DNA from: Krasilnikovia cinnamomea
Lineage (GTDB): Bacteria; Actinomycetota; Actinomycetes; Mycobacteriales; Micromonosporaceae
DNA: 64,000 nt
Assembly (NCBI RefSeq): GCF_004217545.1
Contig: NZ_SHKY01000001.1
Coordinates: 5,270,001-5,334,000 of the forward strand
Reading direction: 5' to 3'
The notes under the pieces are model-generated. The model worked only from the letters and a program-made list of their open reading frames with translations. It did no database searches and was not told where the DNA came from. Made by a program: the position numbers and the translations under genes. Positions 60,726 to 64,000 of the stretch are shown piece by piece. The stretch's first letter is position 1. Every line of letters begins with the position of its first letter.

Positions 60726-61889
60726 TTGAGGCAGGTTCTCGCACGCGCCATCGGTGGGGTGGCCGTCATCGGCCTCATCGCCGGTGCGGCCGCATGTAAC
60801 AAGGACAGCGGCGACACCAACACCGCCGGCGGTTCGAACTGCGGCTACTCTCTCGCGTTCTTCGGTGCGCTGACAGGCCCCGCGGCAAACCTTGGTGTGA
60901 ACATCGAGCAGGGCTTCGAGCTCGCGATCAAGCAGTACAACACCAAGAAGGGCTCCGAGTGCATCACGGTCAAGAAGTTCGACTCGCAGGGTGACCCTGC
61001 GGTCGCGCCGGGCGTCGCTCGTAGCCTCGTGGCGGACAAGAAGATCATCGGTGTGGTCGGCCCGCCGTTCTCCGGCGAGTCCGAGGCCGCCGGCCCGATC
61101 TTCGAGTCGGCCAAGATCCCGACGATCACCCCCTCCGCGACCCGGGTGTCGCTGGCGGCCAACGGCTGGAAGTCCTTCCACCGTGCCGTGGCGAACGACG
61201 ACGCGCAGGGCCCGGCGGCGGCCGCCTACATCAAGAACACGCTGAAGGCCGAAAAGGTCTTCGTTGCCGACGACCAGTCCGCGTACGGCGCGGGCCTGGC
61301 GGACGTAGTCAAGAAGACGCTCGGCCCGGCGGTCGCGGGTACGGACAAGACCGAGGCCGACGGCAAGCAGACCGACTTCTCGGCGCTGGTGCAGAAGGTC
61401 AAGAGCAGCGGCGCGACCGCGCTGTTCTACGGCGGTTACTACGCCAACGGCGGTCTGATCCGCAAGCAGCTGACGGCGGCGGGCTGGAAGGGCACGCTGG
61501 TCGGCGGCGACGGCATGAAGGACCCGGGCCTGGCGAAGGCGGCCGGCAACGCCGCTGCCGCGGGCACGATCGTGACCTGCCCGTGTTCCCCGCCGGAGAA
61601 GGCGGGCGGCACGTTCGTCGCGGACTACAAGGCGGCCTGGAACCAGGACGCGGGTACGTACTCGGACGTGGCGTTCGACGCGGCGAACATCTACCTGCAG
61701 GGCATCGACGCGGGCAACACGACCCCGGAGAAGCTGATCTCCTACCTGTCGTCGGTGAACTACCAGGGCATCGCGAACACCTACAAGTTCACCGCCACCG
61801 GTGAGCTGGACCCGCAGTTCATCAAGGTCTGGGCGTTCAAGTTCGACGCGAACGGCAACACGATTCCCGACGCAGAGGCGAAGGCCTGA
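60726..61889 (+). CDS. Branched-chain amino-acid ABC transporter, substrate-binding lipoprotein
   Basis: 387 residues. Lipoprotein signal peptide (1-23: LRQVLARAIGGVAVIGLIAG) with lipobox GAAAC, then a Leu/Ile/Val-binding periplasmic fold: SLAFFGALTGPAANLGVNIEQGFELAIKQYN, IIGVVGPPFSGESEAAGPIF, FVADDQSAYGAGLADVVKK, GGDGMKDPGL. The start is a rare TTG at 60726, chosen because GGAGG lies 9 nt upstream; an in-frame ATG at 60708 would place that RBS inside the gene. Anchored by Lgt after export. First gene of the LIV cassette. Confidence 0.94.
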   Translation: MRQVLARAIGGVAVIGLIAGAAACNKDSGDTNTAGGSNCGYSLAFFGALTGPAANLGVNIEQGFELAIKQYNTKKGSECITVKKFDSQGDPAVAPGVARSLVADKKIIGVVGPPFSGESEAAGPIFESAKIPTITPSATRVSLAANGWKSFHRAVANDDAQGPAAAAYIKNTLKAEKVFVADDQSAYGAGLADVVKKTLGPAVAGTDKTEADGKQTDFSALVQKVKSSGATALFYGGYYANGGLIRKQLTAAGWKGTLVGGDGMKDPGLAKAAGNAAAAGTIVTCPCSPPEKAGGTFVADYKAAWNQDAGTYSDVAFDAANIYLQGIDAGNTTPEKLISYLSSVNYQGIANTYKFTATGELDPQFIKVWAFKFDANGNTIPDAEAKA

Positions 61890-61966
61890 TCCGCGGTAAC
61901 TCTCTGTAGGTTCGGTGTGGCCGGATGATCTCCGGCCACACCGACCTCTCGTTTCAGGAGCCCCTT

Positions 61967-62917
61967 GTGAATTTCTCGGGTCTGATCCAAGACTTCGGTC
62001 CACTGACCGTGACCGGCTTGGCGCAGGGCGCGATCATCGCGCTGTTTGCGTTGGGCTACACCCTGGTCTACGGCGTGCTGCGACTCATCAACTTCGCGCA
62101 CTCCGAAGTCTTCCTACTGGGTACGTACGCCACCCTGCTGGTGTGGGGGCTGTTCGGCCTGGACCAGAACTCCGCCACCCCCTCGACCCTGGCGGTCATC
62201 GGTCTCATCCTGCTGGGCATGGCCGGGGCGATCGTGGCGTCCGGCGCGACCGCGCTCGTGGTCGAGCTGGTGGCCTACCGGCCGCTGCGGCGGCGCAACG
62301 CCCCGCCGCTGGCCTTCCTCATCACCGCGATCGGCGCCTCGCTGGCGATCTCGGAGACCGTCGGTGTGATCACGCACCGGAATCCGACCGGCGTGCCGAA
62401 CCTGGTGCAGCAGAAGGTCGTGATCGAGATAGGCAACACGCAGATCACGAACCTGCAGATCCTGATCATCGTGCTGGCGCTGGTCATGATGTTCGTGCTG
62501 GACCGGTTCATCAACCGCTCCCGGATGGGCCGGGGCATCCGGGCCGTGGCGCAGAATCCGGACAGCGCGGCGCTGATGGGTGTGAACAAGAGCCGGGTGA
62601 TCGCGCTCGTGTTCCTCATCGGCGGTCTCATGGCGGGCATCGCGGCCGTCATGTACGACTTGAAGATCGGTGTCACGCGTTTCGACGCCGGCTTCCTGCT
62701 GGGCATCGAGGCGTTCACGGCCGCGGTGCTGGGCGGTATCGGCAACCTGCGCGGCGCCCTGCTGGGCGGCCTGCTGCTGGGCGTGCTGCAGAACTACGCG
62801 GCCGGGCTGTTCGGCACGGAGTGGCTGCACGCGGCGTCGTTCGTGCTGCTGGTGCTGATCCTGCTGGCGCGGCCGACCGGCCTGCTGGGCGAATCTCTGG
62901 GGAAGGCAAGGGCATGA
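61967..62917 (+). CDS. livH: Branched-chain amino-acid ABC transporter permease (LivH)
   Basis: 316 residues from GTG at 61967 with AGGAG 6 nt upstream. Eight or so TM helices; family blocks GLAQGAIIALFALGYTLVYGVLRLINFAHSEVFLLGTYA, AVAQNPDSAALMGVNKSRVIALVFLIGGLMAGIAA and FTAAVLGGIGNLRGALLGGLLLG (EAA-like loop). Forms the channel with LivM. Stop overlaps the livM start by 4 nt (ATGA). An in-frame upstream ATG at 61925 would add 14 residues and lacks an RBS. Confidence 0.95.
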   Translation: MNFSGLIQDFGPLTVTGLAQGAIIALFALGYTLVYGVLRLINFAHSEVFLLGTYATLLVWGLFGLDQNSATPSTLAVIGLILLGMAGAIVASGATALVVELVAYRPLRRRNAPPLAFLITAIGASLAISETVGVITHRNPTGVPNLVQQKVVIEIGNTQITNLQILIIVLALVMMFVLDRFINRSRMGRGIRAVAQNPDSAALMGVNKSRVIALVFLIGGLMAGIAAVMYDLKIGVTRFDAGFLLGIEAFTAAVLGGIGNLRGALLGGLLLGVLQNYAAGLFGTEWLHAASFVLLVLILLARPTGLLGESLGKARA

Positions 62918-64000
62918 CCGAGACGAGTGGAACGCAGTCGTTCCGGTCGCGGGGCGGCGCGCGAGGCTGGTTCGCCGGGCTGCCGAAGCCGGTACGGATC
63001 CTCGTGGTGCTGGGGTTCGTCGCCCTGGCGTACCTGCTGCCGTACGTGGGTGACATCCCGGTGCTCGGCCCGCAGATCACGACGCAGGGCATCGACTGGC
63101 CGAGCGCGCTGTTCAACATGTCGTACTTCGTGCTGCTGGCGCTGGGCCTGAACGTGGTCGTGGGCTTCGCGGGCCTGCTGGACCTGGGGTACGTGGGCTT
63201 CTTCGCGGTGGGCGCCTACGTGACCGCGCTGCTGACCTCGCCGGACAGCATCCTGCACACGGAGTGGGCGTGGCTGGCGTCGATCCCGATCGCGCTGGCG
63301 GTGACCATGGTGGCGGGTCTGATCCTGGGCTGGCCGACCCTGCGGTTGCGCGGCGACTACCTGGCGATCGTGACGCTGGGCTTCGCGGAGATCATCCGGA
63401 TCGTGGCGACGAGCACGGACACGCTGCGCGGTGACCGCGGCTTCACGGACATCCCGCACCCCCCCGGGCAGATGAACGGGGAGCCGATCTTCGGGGTGCG
63501 CGACGCGACGCCGTACTTCTGGCTCGGCCTGACCGTGATCCTGCTGGTGATCGTCGGCGTGCGGAACCTGGACCGCAGCCGCGTGGGCCGCTCGTGGCTG
63601 GCGATCCGCGAGGACGAGGAAGCCGCCGAGATCATGGGCGTGCGGACGATCAAGTACAAGCTGTGGGCGTTCGCGATCGGCGCGTTCATCGGCGGCCTGG
63701 GCGGCGTGCTGTTCGCGGGTACTCAGGGCTTCGTCAACTCCAGCACGTTCGTGCTGCAGTTCTCGATCCTGGTGCTGGCCGGCGTGGTCATGGGCGGTTC
63801 GGGCAACATCGCTGGTGCGATTCTGGGTGGTGCGCTGATCTCGTACATCCCGGACCGGCTGCGGGGCATCACGGATCCGGTGTTCGACACGGACCTGTAC
63901 GAGTACCGCTTCGCGATCTTCGGCGTGGTGATCATTGCAATCATGATCTTCCGGCCGCAGGGTCTCATCCCGAGCCGGCGGCGGGCGATGGAGCTGAAGG
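62914..64000 (+). CDS. livM: Branched-chain amino-acid ABC transporter permease (LivM), partial at window end
   Basis: Open from ATG at 62914 to the window edge, 362 codons so far. About eight to ten TM helices with LivM blocks NMSYFVLLALGLNVVVGFAGLLDLGYVGFFAVGAYVTALL, LRGDYLAIVTLGFAEIIRIV, SWLAIREDEEAAEIMGVRTIKYKLWAFAIGAFIGGLGG and LVLAGVVMGGSGNIAGAILGGALI. The C-terminus and the livG/livF ATPases expected next lie beyond position 64000. Confidence 0.93.
   Translation, partial: MTETSGTQSFRSRGGARGWFAGLPKPVRILVVLGFVALAYLLPYVGDIPVLGPQITTQGIDWPSALFNMSYFVLLALGLNVVVGFAGLLDLGYVGFFAVGAYVTALLTSPDSILHTEWAWLASIPIALAVTMVAGLILGWPTLRLRGDYLAIVTLGFAEIIRIVATSTDTLRGDRGFTDIPHPPGQMNGEPIFGVRDATPYFWLGLTVILLVIVGVRNLDRSRVGRSWLAIREDEEAAEIMGVRTIKYKLWAFAIGAFIGGLGGVLFAGTQGFVNSSTFVLQFSILVLAGVVMGGSGNIAGAILGGALISYIPDRLRGITDPVFDTDLYEYRFAIFGVVIIAIMIFRPQGLIPSRRRAMELK

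Overview
The window is very GC-rich with strong G/C bias at third codon positions, many GTG starts and tightly overlapping genes. The gene order hisD-C-B-H-A-F, hisI, trpE-C-B-A, lgt, gltBD, pyk, tesB, PdtaR-type regulator is the classic actinobacterial his-trp-pyk neighbourhood. Gene content (MEDS/STAS pair, DUF2470 gene, many ABC and GGDEF genes) suggests a filamentous actinomycete, probably Micromonosporaceae (Actinoplanes or Micromonospora-like). That placement is an inference from familiarity, not from a search. I see no plasmid, phage, IS element or CRISPR array.

Layout. 1-339: start of a LON-substrate-binding-domain gene, cut by the window edge. 539-6602: his operon (hisD, hisC, hisB, a 52-residue membrane protein, hisH, a 105-residue membrane protein, priA/hisA, a RidA-like gene, hisF). 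6621-33872: about 27.5 kb of accessory and regulatory genes separating hisF from hisI. It holds an MFS efflux pump with its TetR repressor, a GH20 hexosaminidase, a MEDS-ATPase/STAS regulatory pair, a YczE membrane protein with a MocR regulator, a long-chain acyl-CoA ligase, a secreted subtilase, a PepSY protein, a GGDEF-EAL protein, a two-component system, a heterodimeric ABC exporter, an S4 paralogue and a DUF2470 gene sharing a large iron-box-like palindrome, an ABC-2 exporter with TetR regulator, and a proline-rich protein. 34149-41599: hisI, trpE, Trp-associated membrane protein, trpC, trpB, trpA and lgt. 41628-43745: FAD monooxygenase and GNAT. 43925-52510: gltB, gltD, pyk, tesB. 52616-58803: a repeat-rich membrane protein, then an operon with an ECF sigma factor, a putative anti-sigma protein, a membrane-anchored protein and a bifunctional polysaccharide deacetylase/glycosyltransferase. 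58910-59762: a LAGLIDADG-type gene behind an unusual tRNA. 59894-64000: ANTAR response regulator and a branched-chain amino-acid ABC cassette (binding lipoprotein, LivH, start of LivM).

How the genes work together. The his and trp genes make two aromatic amino acids and share the dual-substrate isomerase PriA, since no trpF is present here. gltBD supplies the glutamate used by HisC and renewed after HisH and TrpE/G use glutamine. Lgt would lipidate lipoproteins such as the binding protein at 60726. Several transporters sit beside a dedicated regulator with a recognisable palindromic or direct-repeat operator (8071-8120, 12899-12973, 32394-32431).

Most unusual points: a tRNA with leucine anticodon CAA but no long variable arm, followed on the same strand by a homing-endonuclease-like gene; two 63-nt translated spacer ORFs of the same design at two unrelated operon junctions; a perfect 16+1+16 iron-box-like palindrome between an rpsD paralogue and a DUF2470 gene; and three proteins of recognisable families lacking a key residue (RidA-like, STAS, first ABC subunit).
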